Below the pieces are notes generated by a model, which saw only the letters and a program-made list of their open reading frames with translations, ran no database searches and was not told where the DNA came from. Of a DNA stretch of 64,000 bases, positions 53,937 to 62,820 are shown in pieces. Both the position numbers and the translations under genes were made by a program. How positions within the stretch are numbered: position 1 is the first letter of the stretch; the number at the start of each line of letters is the position of its first letter. This DNA comes from CBDFLD01 sp965249005 (GTDB lineage Bacteria; Acidobacteriota; UBA6911), in assembly GCA_965249005.1 (NCBI GenBank), contig CBDFLD010000018.1, forward strand, positions 186,001-250,000, read 5' to 3'.

Positions 53937-55253
53937 TCACCTCGGAGATCCGGACGCGAACACTCGATCGATCTGTTTGAGTAACTGTCGTCGCCACTGG
54001 ATGTCTTGGCTGCCCACCTGTGTGAGCACCACGATGATCAAATCCTGGTCAAGGTCGATCAGGACAAGGGTTCCCGATCCCCCGATGTGCATCACGCGGC
54101 CGGCCGTCCTGTCGGGCCTTTGTCGGAGAACGTTGAATCCCAGACCATATTCTCTTCCCTTGCTGGCTGGATGCGGGACGTACATCCGGGCGAGCGCATC
54201 TGCGGAAACTATTTGCCGGCCATCCAGGTTGCCGCGGTTTCTGTGCAGCATCAGGAATCGGCCCACTCCGTCCAGCGTGCCGGCGAGTCCTCCACCAGGA
54301 TTGATGACCGATCCGAACGGTTCACCCTGAAAAGCCCGAAGGCCCTCGGACGTTCGTTCATAGGCAGCAGGCATCTTCTGCATGTTCTCGGATGGATAGG
54401 AGGTGGACGTAGCACCGACGGGATCGAGCAGGAGCTCACGCATGAGCGCGGAATACTCCTTGCCGGTCACGACCTCGGCAACCCGGCCTGCGATCATGTA
54501 CCCGGTCCACGAGTATGCGTTTTGGGTTCCTGGCTCGTTGACAAGCGGCGTCGTTGCCAGAACCGATACGATTCCGGTGAGCGTTCCATTCTGCCAATCG
54601 AAGTCCAGGCTGTCTGGGGTCAGCGCCTGACTCCCCGGGTAGCCGGATGTATGCGAAAGGCATTCGGCGATTGTCGGACGACGCGAGGCGAGGCCCTTTC
54701 CGCGGACCTTGATCTGGCTGAACTCCGGTAGATACTTGTCGATCGGGTCTTCCAAGGAGAGCCTTCCCCGATCGGCCAGTATCGCCAGCACGGTGGCCGA
54801 ATGCGGTTTGGTGAGCGAGGCAAGCCGGCACCGGGCATTGAGCGGAAACACACGATGTGTGTCCAGATCGTCCACGCCAAACGCCTCGCGAAAGACGACC
54901 TCACCCCCGTGGACCAGGAGCAACGAACCACCGGGAATCGCTCCCTGATCCACGCCGTCCTGAAAGGCTGCTCGAATGGTGTCCCGCTGCTCGGTTGTGA
55001 ACCCGTGCGAGGTCCACTCGACCGTGGGGAGCAGTTCGGTATAGCCCGGCGATCCACCGGCGTCTCGAAGTGCTGCAACCAGTCGGCGAGGGTGCTCGAC
55101 CGGGACGCCTTCGTCTTGATTGCCATGAAAGAAGTCGTTGCTTTCCTGTGCCTGCGCTTCTGGTTCTTGATCAATGCCTGCGGTCGTCCCGATCGCGAAG
55201 CAGGCAACGAGCGCTACCGATTTAGCGATACGTGAAACTGCGGAGGACTTCAT
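53937..55253 (-). CDS. Beta-lactamase-fold serine hydrolase (class C-like)
   Basis: A 438-aa exported serine hydrolase of the beta-lactamase/transpeptidase superfamily (Pfam beta-lactamase). The signal sequence ends near AQAQE. The SxxK motif is S146-L-T-K149 in RLASLTKPHSATVL; the Tyr motif is probably YSWTGY, and HIGGSG is the KTG-box counterpart. These features suggest an esterase or D-peptidase rather than an antibiotic beta-lactamase. ATG 55253 follows GGAGGGAG; the frame extends to 55559 only as a shadow of the upstream gene. It lies between two homologous hydrolase genes, all on one strand. Confidence 0.88.
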   Translation of the reverse strand: MKSSAVSRIAKSVALVACFAIGTTAGIDQEPEAQAQESNDFFHGNQDEGVPVEHPRRLVAALRDAGGSPGYTELLPTVEWTSHGFTTEQRDTIRAAFQDGVDQGAIPGGSLLLVHGGEVVFREAFGVDDLDTHRVFPLNARCRLASLTKPHSATVLAILADRGRLSLEDPIDKYLPEFSQIKVRGKGLASRRPTIAECLSHTSGYPGSQALTPDSLDFDWQNGTLTGIVSVLATTPLVNEPGTQNAYSWTGYMIAGRVAEVVTGKEYSALMRELLLDPVGATSTSYPSENMQKMPAAYERTSEGLRAFQGEPFGSVINPGGGLAGTLDGVGRFLMLHRNRGNLDGRQIVSADALARMYVPHPASKGREYGLGFNVLRQRPDRTAGRVMHIGGSGTLVLIDLDQDLIIVVLTQVGSQDIQWRRQLLKQIDRVFASGSPR

Positions 55254-55278
55254 GACGGTGGTCTCCCTCCATGGGTGA

Positions 55279-56700
55279 TCAGGGCGTGGACACCATCTCG
55301 CGGCGACTAACTTCATACAGTTGCTTGCCGAAGCGGGCCATCGTCTCGGGCAGCGGGTGGTGATAGCGGCCGAACGGATCCTGCAGGCCCGTGTGCTGGC
55401 GGTCGTCCTTCCAGTCGGACCACATGTCCATCCACCCGCACCAGTTCCAGCCAAGAAAGTCGGGGCGTGAAAACGACCGCGTCGCCACATCAAGAAATCG
55501 CCGCGCGCGTGCTTCCTGGTCAGGGCAGACAACGCCGATCGGGGCAGGCATGTGCTCATTGGCCACCGAGAAACTGGAATCGGCGTGAAAAAGTGGCTTA
55601 CCTGTCAACCTCGACCAGCGATCCAAAAGTGGATGCTGCTCATCGTATCCCGAGTAACACTGATACGCGATCAGATCTGTATGTCGCGAGATCAGCCGAA
55701 TCACATCATCCGGCGGCGGCGTGTTCGCGTTCAGCGGATCGCCAAAGATCAGATGGTTGGGGTCGAACTTCTTCACCGCAGCGCACCCCACGGTGTAGTA
55801 GCGATCGAGAATCTTCAACAAGAAGGCGTGGTTGTCGTCCACATCGTCAATACCGTCGCTCTTTACGAATGGACTCCAGTCGCTTGCCACGCGCAATTCG
55901 TCCAATGATGCAAAATTCGTTTTGTAGATTTGATTGAAACGATCGATGCTCGAATAACGCTGGCGCATCAGGGCCACAAAGGCATCTTTGCCGGCCGATT
56001 CCGGGCCCAGGTTTCGCAGCGAGCGCGGCCACGTGGGCATGTTGGGTTGAGACCGGCCCCAGGGGACTTCACCGTGGGAGTCGGCGTCCAGATCGGTCAA
56101 GATCGGAACGTTCGTGAACGTGTATCCCATCAGGTATGGGTCATTGCGTTTGGGTGCCACGACTCTTTTCGCCACTTCGTCGCAACGATGTTTGAAAGCG
56201 TCGGAGAAGACGTCCAGAAAACTGCGTGGCGAGCGGACGAGCCAGTAGGCGGAACGAACGAAAAATAAACCTTGAATGTAAGGCACCGTGATCTTTCCAA
56301 AATCTTCCTTCAGAGCATGGCATCCGAGAGTATTCATCCCGAAGTATTCGATGTCCTTGAACGCCTTGGCGGCAAACGCCTCGAGAAACTCCGGCCCGTA
56401 CGCGTCGTCGACGCCGAACTGCTTCTTCCAGTGATCGATGTTGTAGGGCTGGCGCACGTAATCCTTGTTTGGGTGATTGAGCCCAAAGGAAAGAAACCCT
56501 GCACCGTCGGGCGTGACGAACCACCATCGATCCGCTTTCTCCACCCGAAAAAAACCGGACGGTTCAAATCGGACTGCTTTCAGACCGCCATAGTGATCTA
56601 GCGGATCGGCCGCGAGATCGCGGGCGGGTGCCGCCACAGCGACGCCGAGCGTTGCCAGATCCTGGATGAATGTTCGCCGTGTGAGAGTAGAGCCGGTCAT
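55279..56700 (-). CDS. Tat-exported glycoside-hydrolase-like protein (agarase-like)
   Basis: 473 aa with Tat motif STLTRRTFIQDL. GFFRVEKADRWWFVTPDGAG and FLSFGLNHPNKDYVRQPYNI resemble the N-terminal part of GH50/agarase-like and GH42-clan TIM-barrel enzymes. Acidic residues near strand ends (LMGYTFTNVPILTDLDAD; GKPLFHADSSFSV; GWNWCGWMDMW) are candidates for catalysis, but I cannot name the acid pair. The C-terminus PFGRYHHPLPETMARFGKQL is conserved in its paralogues. It is probably periplasmic, acting on a polysaccharide. Start of a three-gene block with the serine hydrolase and the deleted paralogue. Confidence 0.78.
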   Translation of the reverse strand: MTGSTLTRRTFIQDLATLGVAVAAPARDLAADPLDHYGGLKAVRFEPSGFFRVEKADRWWFVTPDGAGFLSFGLNHPNKDYVRQPYNIDHWKKQFGVDDAYGPEFLEAFAAKAFKDIEYFGMNTLGCHALKEDFGKITVPYIQGLFFVRSAYWLVRSPRSFLDVFSDAFKHRCDEVAKRVVAPKRNDPYLMGYTFTNVPILTDLDADSHGEVPWGRSQPNMPTWPRSLRNLGPESAGKDAFVALMRQRYSSIDRFNQIYKTNFASLDELRVASDWSPFVKSDGIDDVDDNHAFLLKILDRYYTVGCAAVKKFDPNHLIFGDPLNANTPPPDDVIRLISRHTDLIAYQCYSGYDEQHPLLDRWSRLTGKPLFHADSSFSVANEHMPAPIGVVCPDQEARARRFLDVATRSFSRPDFLGWNWCGWMDMWSDWKDDRQHTGLQDPFGRYHHPLPETMARFGKQLYEVSRREMVSTP

Positions 56701-56716
56701 GTTCTAAGCCTGTCGG

Positions 56717-56780
56717 CCTAATCTAACTCAACTGTCCGAGTCCGTAAATAGTAGGCCGCCGCTGCCGTGAGCGGCAAAGC
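56717..56780. repeat. Dispersed hairpin repeat, 56-kb copy
   Basis: Begins CCTAATCTAACTCAACTG, then TCCGAGTCCGTAAATAGTAG and a GCCGC...GCGGC hairpin ending CAAAGC. It aligns with 47519 over the first ~45 bp. Read inverted it gives CTTTGCCGCTCACGGC and GCGGCCTA, as at the intron insertion site near 28720-28745. It again lies immediately upstream of a minus-strand start codon. The rest of 56781-56891 shows no gene. Confidence 0.7.
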
Positions 56781-56891
56781 AAGTACCGACGGGAGGGGAA
56801 ATTCTCGAGGAAGTCTCTGTGGTTTCGCAGGCAACCTAAATTAGCAGAACAACTCTGTCTCGACGAAGCAAACGATTACTCGTACCCGAAC

Positions 56892-58502
56892 TCAGTAATT
56901 CTGTATCTGATGCTGCACGATGCCGAGGAGAGCCGCCAGACTGAGGATCTCACTATCCAGTGATTCCGCGTACTCCACGGCCGACTCAAACGAATCCCGC
57001 CCGTATTCGCTCAGAAGCGTGACTTCCAGTTGATCGGCCTGAGTCAAGGATTGACGCGGTCGCCCGTGGTGATGGGTGACGTTTTGTTCGTTATCGCGCA
57101 TTTCCGCTGCTAGAAGGAAACCCCGTTTCAGCAGTTTGGCCGGCACCTCACCTTCCACGCGCCGGTATGCCTGGATCACGTTTCGAAGCGCGGATGATCT
57201 TAGGTTGATGTCGTCCAATTGCCCGTAAAGGGAAAAGGCCACATCCAGCGCGATGCTCGCAAGTTCCGGATCATGTTGGTTGGAACGGTCGGCCAAGGTA
57301 GTGAGAACCTGCGTCTGCTCTGGATTATCCACCGCTTCCCTCAACTTCCGGCGGACCATCGCCGGATCGTTGAGGGCCTTGCCTCGCAACTCACCGTGAA
57401 GATCGCGCGACAACTGTGAGTTCGATCGGTTTTGATCGTGTGCTCCGGCTCCCGGTTCCGGTGGCTTTCCGTAGTTATAGGTCAAGCTGCCTGGAGAGTT
57501 GTAACGATTCAAGAGCTGGTCGATTCCCCCGACAAGGTCTAGCTTCTGTCGGATCGATGGCACATTGTTAAGCAAATCTATCGCAAGTTCAGGCCGTTGG
57601 TGCAGGTTTTGCAACTGGTTCAGGATCATGGTCTCCGCCGGGGTGAAGGACACAATCTGATTGTCGACCTTTGCATAGCTACCGGTCTGGTGTCGCGCCA
57701 AGCCCTGATCGATTCGTTGGGTCAGGATCGAAAAGGCTCTTTGATATCGTTCGGAGTCCAACCAGGAAAGACTGTGGAAGACACCCTGAAAACCTGCGCT
57801 TCTTGCTGGATCAAGGTTCTCTTGGTCGTAGCTTTCGAGCACCTGGTCGACAATTTGCAGAGCTTGATCCCGCTTGCCCGCTCGGGCGAGTTTTTGTGCG
57901 ATTTGGGTCTTCAGCGAGTCGGCCCATGGCGCGGTGGGATTTCGAGTCGCGATCTTCCGCCAGGCTTCTTCCGGGTTTTCACGGAGGAGGTATTGGATAG
58001 ATTGCTGCTCGAGATTCGAAAGCATCTGGTTCCGCGTCGGGTCCTCCTCTCCTTGATCCAAATAGGACGGACGGGGCCAGGCTTCGGCGACTTCCTTGGC
58101 CAAGTCCGAGTCCAGTTGGGATAGGGAGTTCAGGAGCCCCTGGGCCGCAGAAGTCGACCGCTGGTAAACCGAGGGATCAGAAGTACTCGAGGCGTCATCC
58201 GCCAATCGCCAGATCATCGATTCGAGGGCACGGTCCGCATGCCGATGCAGCCGGCTCCAGAGACTTCCAATGGAACGGAATTGGTTGTACGGGACTGGAT
58301 CCATTGTCCAAGCTAGTTCTGTCGCGGACTGGAGCGTGCTCCTGGCGTTTTTCAACTGCTGCACGCTGATGCGGAGTCGAAGGGCCGTTCGCTTGAGTTC
58401 TTTGGATTCAGCGCTTACGATTTCGATTTGTCCCCGTGCGAAGATGTATTCAGGAAACAGGGCAAGTAGGAGCAACAGGGGCGTGCAGTGCAAAAGTTTC
58501 AT
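56892..58502 (-). CDS. Exported alpha-helical repeat protein, unknown function
   Basis: A 536-aa protein with a clear Sec signal peptide (LLHCTPLLLLLALFPEYIFA). The mature part is almost entirely helical, with TPR/HAT-like periodicity, for example NPEEAWRKIATRNPTAPWAD, LARAGKRDQALQIVDQVLES and ASIALDVAFSLYGQLDDINL. A Pro/Gly-rich break (YNYGKPPEPGAGAHDQNR) divides it at about residue 365. No catalytic motif is visible. I do not recognise a named family. It stands alone, with 254 bp upstream lacking any gene. Confidence 0.75.
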   Translation of the reverse strand: MKLLHCTPLLLLLALFPEYIFARGQIEIVSAESKELKRTALRLRISVQQLKNARSTLQSATELAWTMDPVPYNQFRSIGSLWSRLHRHADRALESMIWRLADDASSTSDPSVYQRSTSAAQGLLNSLSQLDSDLAKEVAEAWPRPSYLDQGEEDPTRNQMLSNLEQQSIQYLLRENPEEAWRKIATRNPTAPWADSLKTQIAQKLARAGKRDQALQIVDQVLESYDQENLDPARSAGFQGVFHSLSWLDSERYQRAFSILTQRIDQGLARHQTGSYAKVDNQIVSFTPAETMILNQLQNLHQRPELAIDLLNNVPSIRQKLDLVGGIDQLLNRYNSPGSLTYNYGKPPEPGAGAHDQNRSNSQLSRDLHGELRGKALNDPAMVRRKLREAVDNPEQTQVLTTLADRSNQHDPELASIALDVAFSLYGQLDDINLRSSALRNVIQAYRRVEGEVPAKLLKRGFLLAAEMRDNEQNVTHHHGRPRQSLTQADQLEVTLLSEYGRDSFESAVEYAESLDSEILSLAALLGIVQHQIQNY

Positions 58503-58756
58503 CTCTAGCTCCTTTGACTTCGATTGACTCGGGACGCTCCTTGGGGGGACTCGATTATTTCTTTAGACGCCCCACGCTCGCGAAAGTTCACTTTATGTTT
58601 CAATCAGAGCGGCGCGGTCGCTTATTCTTGAACTTGCTGCTGCAATCCTTGGGTCAAGGACCGTTTCAAAAACACAGCCAGGAGCGATCGATTTTGCTAT
58701 CTTAGATGGCCTCGAGTTGCCAGGACTTCAAAACCAAACCCGAACTGAAGGATCCC

Positions 58757-59726
58757 ATGAGTCAATTGGACGTCCCATTCATCGGCGTTACCCACAGTTT
58801 GGCCAGCCACGGTACTTGGCGGCCCAATAGTACGGCATTGGTTTGTGGGGAGAAAAAGTGCACGTCTCGAGAGCTGAACGCCGGGATCAACCGGGTGGCA
58901 AACGGTTTGATTGAAATGGGTACAGGCTGAGCGCGTCACCCACACTTTCATGGTCCCCTCGCAATACATCACGCTGCTGGAGCTCGAGGAGCTCGCGCAG
59001 TACGATTTCCGCAGCATGGAGATCATGCTGAGTGCAGGGGCTCCGCTCAGGGTAACCACGAAGAAAGCCATCCGGGATCGTCTGGATTGCCGGCTGATGG
59101 AGCTTTACGGCGTGACCGAAGGACCCGGCACGGTTCTGAATCCGGAGGATATGGAGGACAAGATAGGTTCGGTCGGGCGACCGATTCTGGGGGCTGACAT
59201 CCGGATTGTCGATGCGGACGACCGGGAACTGGCGCGGGGAGAAATTGGAGAGATCGTTGGCTACTGCGGGGCTAACATGAAGGGGTATCACAAGAGACCG
59301 GACAAGACGGCTGAAACCATCTGGGAGGACGAGCAGGGAAGAACGTACGTAAGGACGGGCGACATCGGGCGTCTCGACGAAGATGGGTTTCTGTATGTCC
59401 TGGACCGCAAGAAGGACATGATCATCTCGGGAGGGATCAACATCTTCGCCAGTGATCTCGAGGAAGTGATCAGCAAACACGCAGATGTCCAGGAAGTTGC
59501 GGTGATTGGCATTCCCCACGACAAGTGGGGGGAGACGCCCTTGGCCCTGGTGATTCCGCATGAACGCAGCGACACGTCACCGGATCAAATCAGGGATTGG
59601 GCCAATTCGAAACTGGGCAAGTATCAACGGGTGACAGCCGTCGATTTCAGAGACAGCTTGCCCCGGAACGCTTTGGGAAAGGTCCTCAAGAGGGAGCTAA
59701 GAGAGCCGTATTTGAAAAACTCATGA
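58757..59726 (+). pseudogene. Acyl-CoA synthetase, internal deletion and frameshift
   Basis: The N-terminal ~55 residues (ALVCGEKKCTSRELNAGINR, then VANGLIEMG) are followed after a frame change near 58920 by the C-terminal ~265. The latter include YGVTEGPG (A5), VRTGDIGRLDEDGFLYVLDR and KKDMIISGGINIFASDLEE (A7-A8), and LPRNALGKVLKRELRE (A10). The central ~185 codons, including the A3 TSGTTG-type ATP loop, are missing. The 970-nt span is one base over a multiple of three. An inactive remnant of a fatty-acyl- or aryl-CoA ligase. Confidence 0.88.
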
Positions 59727-59738
59727 GTCGAGGTGGCA

Positions 59739-60654
59739 ATGGCAAACAGACTTGAGGGGAAGGTAGCGGTGGTGACCGGCGCCGGCCGGGGCATCGGAAG
59801 GGGAGAAGCTCTGGCTTTGGCTGCGGAGGGAGCCAGCGTGGTCGTGAACGACCTCGGCGGAGCTCCGGACGGGAGCGGCTCAGACCGTTCTCCCGCGGAC
59901 GTGGTGGTGGAGGAAATACGGAAGCAGGGAGGGCAAGCGGTTGCCAACTACGATTCGGTGTCAACGGCCCAGGGGGGCGAGGGAATCGTTGCTACCGCCA
60001 TAGACACGTTCGGCCGGATCGATATCTTGGTCAACAACGCCGGGATTCTGCGCGACCGTATGATCTACAACATGACCGAAGAAGAGTGGGACACCGTGAT
60101 CAAGGTCCATCTCTACGGGCACTTCTTCACGACGAAACATGCCTGTGTGCATTTCCGCCAACATGAGGAGCGGACGAATCATCAACACCTCTTCGGGAGC
60201 GGGTCTCGGCGAGACCTTCGGTCAGGCCAATTACGGAGCGGCCAAGGAGGGCATCATCGGCCTCACGCGTCAAGTGGCGAAGGACATGGGGCGCTATGGC
60301 GTGACCAGCAACGCCATCCGTCCCTGCGCGACCACCAGGCTTTCGGTCACGGACGATCTGATCTCCGCCTGGCAGCAAGCGGGCATGCAGGAGGCGATCG
60401 AAGCCTACAAGGGCTGGAAGGCGGAGGACATCGCAACCCTCGTGGTCTGGCTTGCCTCCGACGCGGCGGCGAACGTCAATGGCCGCACTTTCTTCGTCGC
60501 GACGGGAGAAATCGCGCTTTATTCGGAGCCGGTAAAGGAGAGAACGCTGGTCCGAGACGGGCCTTTCACCGTGGATGAAATCTTCAAATCTATGCCGAGC
60601 GCCCTCACCCGTGATTTTGTGAATACCGCAAAGCTCGAGGGCAAGAGAGGGTAA
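59739..60654 (+). pseudogene. Short-chain dehydrogenase (MFE/FabG-like), frameshifted
   Basis: Residues 1-~145 read VAVVTGAGRGIGRGEALALA, NDLGGAPDG and DILVNNAGILRDRMIYNMTE, typical of peroxisomal-MFE-like 3-hydroxyacyl-CoA dehydrogenases. Near 60160-60170 (after KHACVHFRQ) the frame shifts by one, and the match continues as SGRIINTSSGAGLGETFGQANYGAAKEGI with the catalytic Ser, Tyr and Lys. The total of 916 nt is one base over a multiple of three. A sequencing error cannot be excluded, but the adjacent genes are decayed too. Confidence 0.85.
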
Positions 60655-60657
60655 GAA

Positions 60658-60770
60658 ATGAAAGACGTCTATATGCCGGAGCCGAGCTGGCCCTGGCGCA
60701 AAACGGTGGCGGTACGATCGGCTTTGAAGAAGCGGTTTGCTCGGTCGTCATCCTGGAAAAGGATCGCTAG
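60658..60770 (+). pseudogene. Thiolase/lipid-transfer protein remnant
   Basis: From 60675 the frame reads AGAELALAQNGGG, TIGFEEAVCSVVILEKDR and stop, the typical C-terminus of a thiolase or SCP-x-like acetyltransferase. A good start (ATG 60658, MKDVYM) lies just upstream, in another frame. Nearly the whole gene between these ends has been lost by deletion. It follows the SDR by three bases, so the original order was ligase, SDR, thiolase. Confidence 0.75.
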
Positions 60771-60777
60771 GGCAGAA

Positions 60778-62088
60778 TCAATCTTTTTGCCCGGCTTCCT
60801 CCACGGACCCTTCGGAGACTGAATGCTCCGTGCCCCCGACGGAGATCAGGTGCCGCTCGGTACGCAGGTACATCCGGCCGCCGGCGATCGCGGGAGTGCT
60901 GTGGCTCTTCTCTCCAAGGTCGTTTCGGGCCAGGACCTCGAAGGTATCGCCGGTCCCGATAACCACTACCTCGCCTTCCGCGGCGATACAGAATATGCGA
61001 TCCTCGATCCACACGGGCGAGCCAAAGAAGTTGCCGTTCGCGCGCCCCCGCCAGATAACCTCTCCCGTCGCGGACTTGATGCTGGTCACGATTCCGCCCT
61101 TGTCGCTCCAGAAGTACGCTCGGTCACCCTTCGCCAACGTCGTGGGTACGTACGGAGCGGAACGCCTGATCGTGTAGGCTACGTGGGTTTGACTGACGTT
61201 CCCTTTGCCTCCGGGCCGCACGGCAACGATGTAGTTGCCGCCACCCCCGGAACCGCAGGTTCCGAAAATCACGCCATCTCCTACGGCAACGGAGCTGGCC
61301 GATCTCTTTTCAAAAGCTCCGGCCTCCCAGATCGGTGTGCCCGTACGCGCATCCAGACTGTAGACCCCATGAGCTTTGCTGGCCAGCAGTAGCTCCGGTT
61401 TTCCCTTCTCATGCTCGTATATACAGGCCGTCGCGTACGCGGCTCTGTTGCTGCGCCGCGGCGTCTTCCATCGGACCTCGCCGGTTGCCCGGTCCAGCGC
61501 GAGCACGTAGCTGTGGATTCCAAGCTTCTCGCCTGTGTCTGACACCTCTTTGGGGAGAATCACTGTGTCTTCGAAGATCATTGGCGACGCGGCAAAACCG
61601 TGCGGCGCGACGAATCCACCGCCTGATTGCTTCCAAACCTCTTTGCCGGAGTGGTCGAGGGCAACGAGGAAGACTTCTTTTGGATGCGCGAAGGCCACGT
61701 AAACTCTCTCACCATCGACTACCGGGGTGCTCGATGCAAGATTGTTGAACTTGTGGGTCTTGTAGAACTCCGATTGGTACTCCTTGGTCCAGAGGGTGCG
61801 GCCGTCGCTTGTGCTCAGGCAACTGACAACGCGGGCCGAGCCGTCGACGGGGGCACTGGTGACAAAGATTTTGTCACCCCAGAGAACGGGCTGAGAGTGC
61901 CCGATCCCAGGTAGCGCGACCTTCCAGTTGTAATCGGCTTCGGTCCACTGGGTGGGGATGCCCTTGGCCGGACTGACACCGGTGCCGTTGGGGCCGCGGA
62001 ACCGTGTCCATTCCTGGGCGAAGGATGTGGCCAGGAAGAAGGCACAGAACCACAAGAATAGAATGGTGCGTTGATACGTCTGTCTCAT
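60778..62088 (-). CDS. Exported PQQ-like beta-propeller protein
   Basis: A 436-aa protein with a Sec signal peptide (TILFLWFCAFFLATSFAQE). EWTRFRGPNGTGVSPAKGIP, then TQWTEADYNWKVALPGIGHS, is the standard opening of a large family of PQQ-repeat (WD40-like) propellers in Planctomycetota, Verrucomicrobiota and Acidobacteriota. Repeats such as STSDGRTLWTKEY, LDHSGKEVWKQSGGG, LDRATGEVRWKTPR and SATGEVIWRGRA give at least six blades. No quinoprotein catalytic residues were recognised, so it is probably a scaffold or binding protein in the periplasm. Confidence 0.88.
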   Translation of the reverse strand: MRQTYQRTILFLWFCAFFLATSFAQEWTRFRGPNGTGVSPAKGIPTQWTEADYNWKVALPGIGHSQPVLWGDKIFVTSAPVDGSARVVSCLSTSDGRTLWTKEYQSEFYKTHKFNNLASSTPVVDGERVYVAFAHPKEVFLVALDHSGKEVWKQSGGGFVAPHGFAASPMIFEDTVILPKEVSDTGEKLGIHSYVLALDRATGEVRWKTPRRSNRAAYATACIYEHEKGKPELLLASKAHGVYSLDARTGTPIWEAGAFEKRSASSVAVGDGVIFGTCGSGGGGNYIVAVRPGGKGNVSQTHVAYTIRRSAPYVPTTLAKGDRAYFWSDKGGIVTSIKSATGEVIWRGRANGNFFGSPVWIEDRIFCIAAEGEVVVIGTGDTFEVLARNDLGEKSHSTPAIAGGRMYLRTERHLISVGGTEHSVSEGSVEEAGQKD

Positions 62089-62208
62089 TTTGGAATCCTA
62101 GATCTCGTTGTTTGCTTCCCGAGCGTCGCTTCCCTATTGTCGGCGATCTAAGGACAAACCTCCAGCCTTTTTGACGACATCACGAGACGAAACGGTGGGG
62201 GTGACGTT

Positions 62209-62736
62209 TCAACTCCAGCCCTGCCGCTGCCGAAGAGAGTTGATCTGGGCCACGTGATGACGACCGTGCCATGCGTAAAGAGAAATATTGCGGTCGATAC
62301 GGACCGGACCGAGCTCCGGGTGATTGAAGCCGCGCCCGAGCTGGTCGGAGCTCAGCGAACGCAGCAGGATGATCCACCTGCTGTGCAGGGAATCGAGCAA
62401 CTCCAGCGAAGGCAGAATCGGGGCGCTCTTGGCGTCGGGCAGTTCCGCCCAAGCAACCTGGTCATAAGGCTTGATCGTCGGCTCGTCCTCGGTCAACGCC
62501 AGCTTGAACCGGAGGAAGCTGTTGCAATGACTGTCGGCCAGGTGATGCACTACCTGCCGCACCGTCCAACCACCTTCCCGATATGGGGTGTCGAGTTGCT
62601 CCTCCGATAAACTCGCCACGGCCTCGTACAATTGCGCGGGGGCCTCGGCGATCTGGCCAATGTGGGTCTCGTGATCAGAAGTAGTGATCGTCTCCGGGAA
62701 CGCGAATCGACCGATTGGATATCTCGGGTCTTTCAC
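62209..62736 (-). CDS. DinB/YfiT-like metal-dependent protein
   Basis: A 175-aa four-helix-bundle protein of the DinB superfamily. MKDPRYPIGRFAFPETIT, then GGWTVRQVVHHLADSHCNS, and YAWHGRHHVAQI carry the three metal-binding His positions. The opening resembles Bacillus YfiT, a bacillithiol S-transferase-type enzyme. Whether it transfers a thiol here is unknown. The 120 bp before the PQQ-propeller start show no gene. Confidence 0.85.
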   Translation of the reverse strand: MKDPRYPIGRFAFPETITTSDHETHIGQIAEAPAQLYEAVASLSEEQLDTPYREGGWTVRQVVHHLADSHCNSFLRFKLALTEDEPTIKPYDQVAWAELPDAKSAPILPSLELLDSLHSRWIILLRSLSSDQLGRGFNHPELGPVRIDRNISLYAWHGRHHVAQINSLRQRQGWS

Positions 62737-62820
62737 TGTGTCTCCTCGTTTCTGGGATTGATATGACGGGTCATACCGAGCCAGTGACTCCTCGGGTCTG
62801 CTCTTGCCGCTCCGGCAAGC

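Noticed and set aside
55254..55559. Extended N-terminus of the serine hydrolase
   Set aside because: This part is a shadow of the 3' end of the glycoside-hydrolase-like gene, and a signal peptide begins at ATG 55253.
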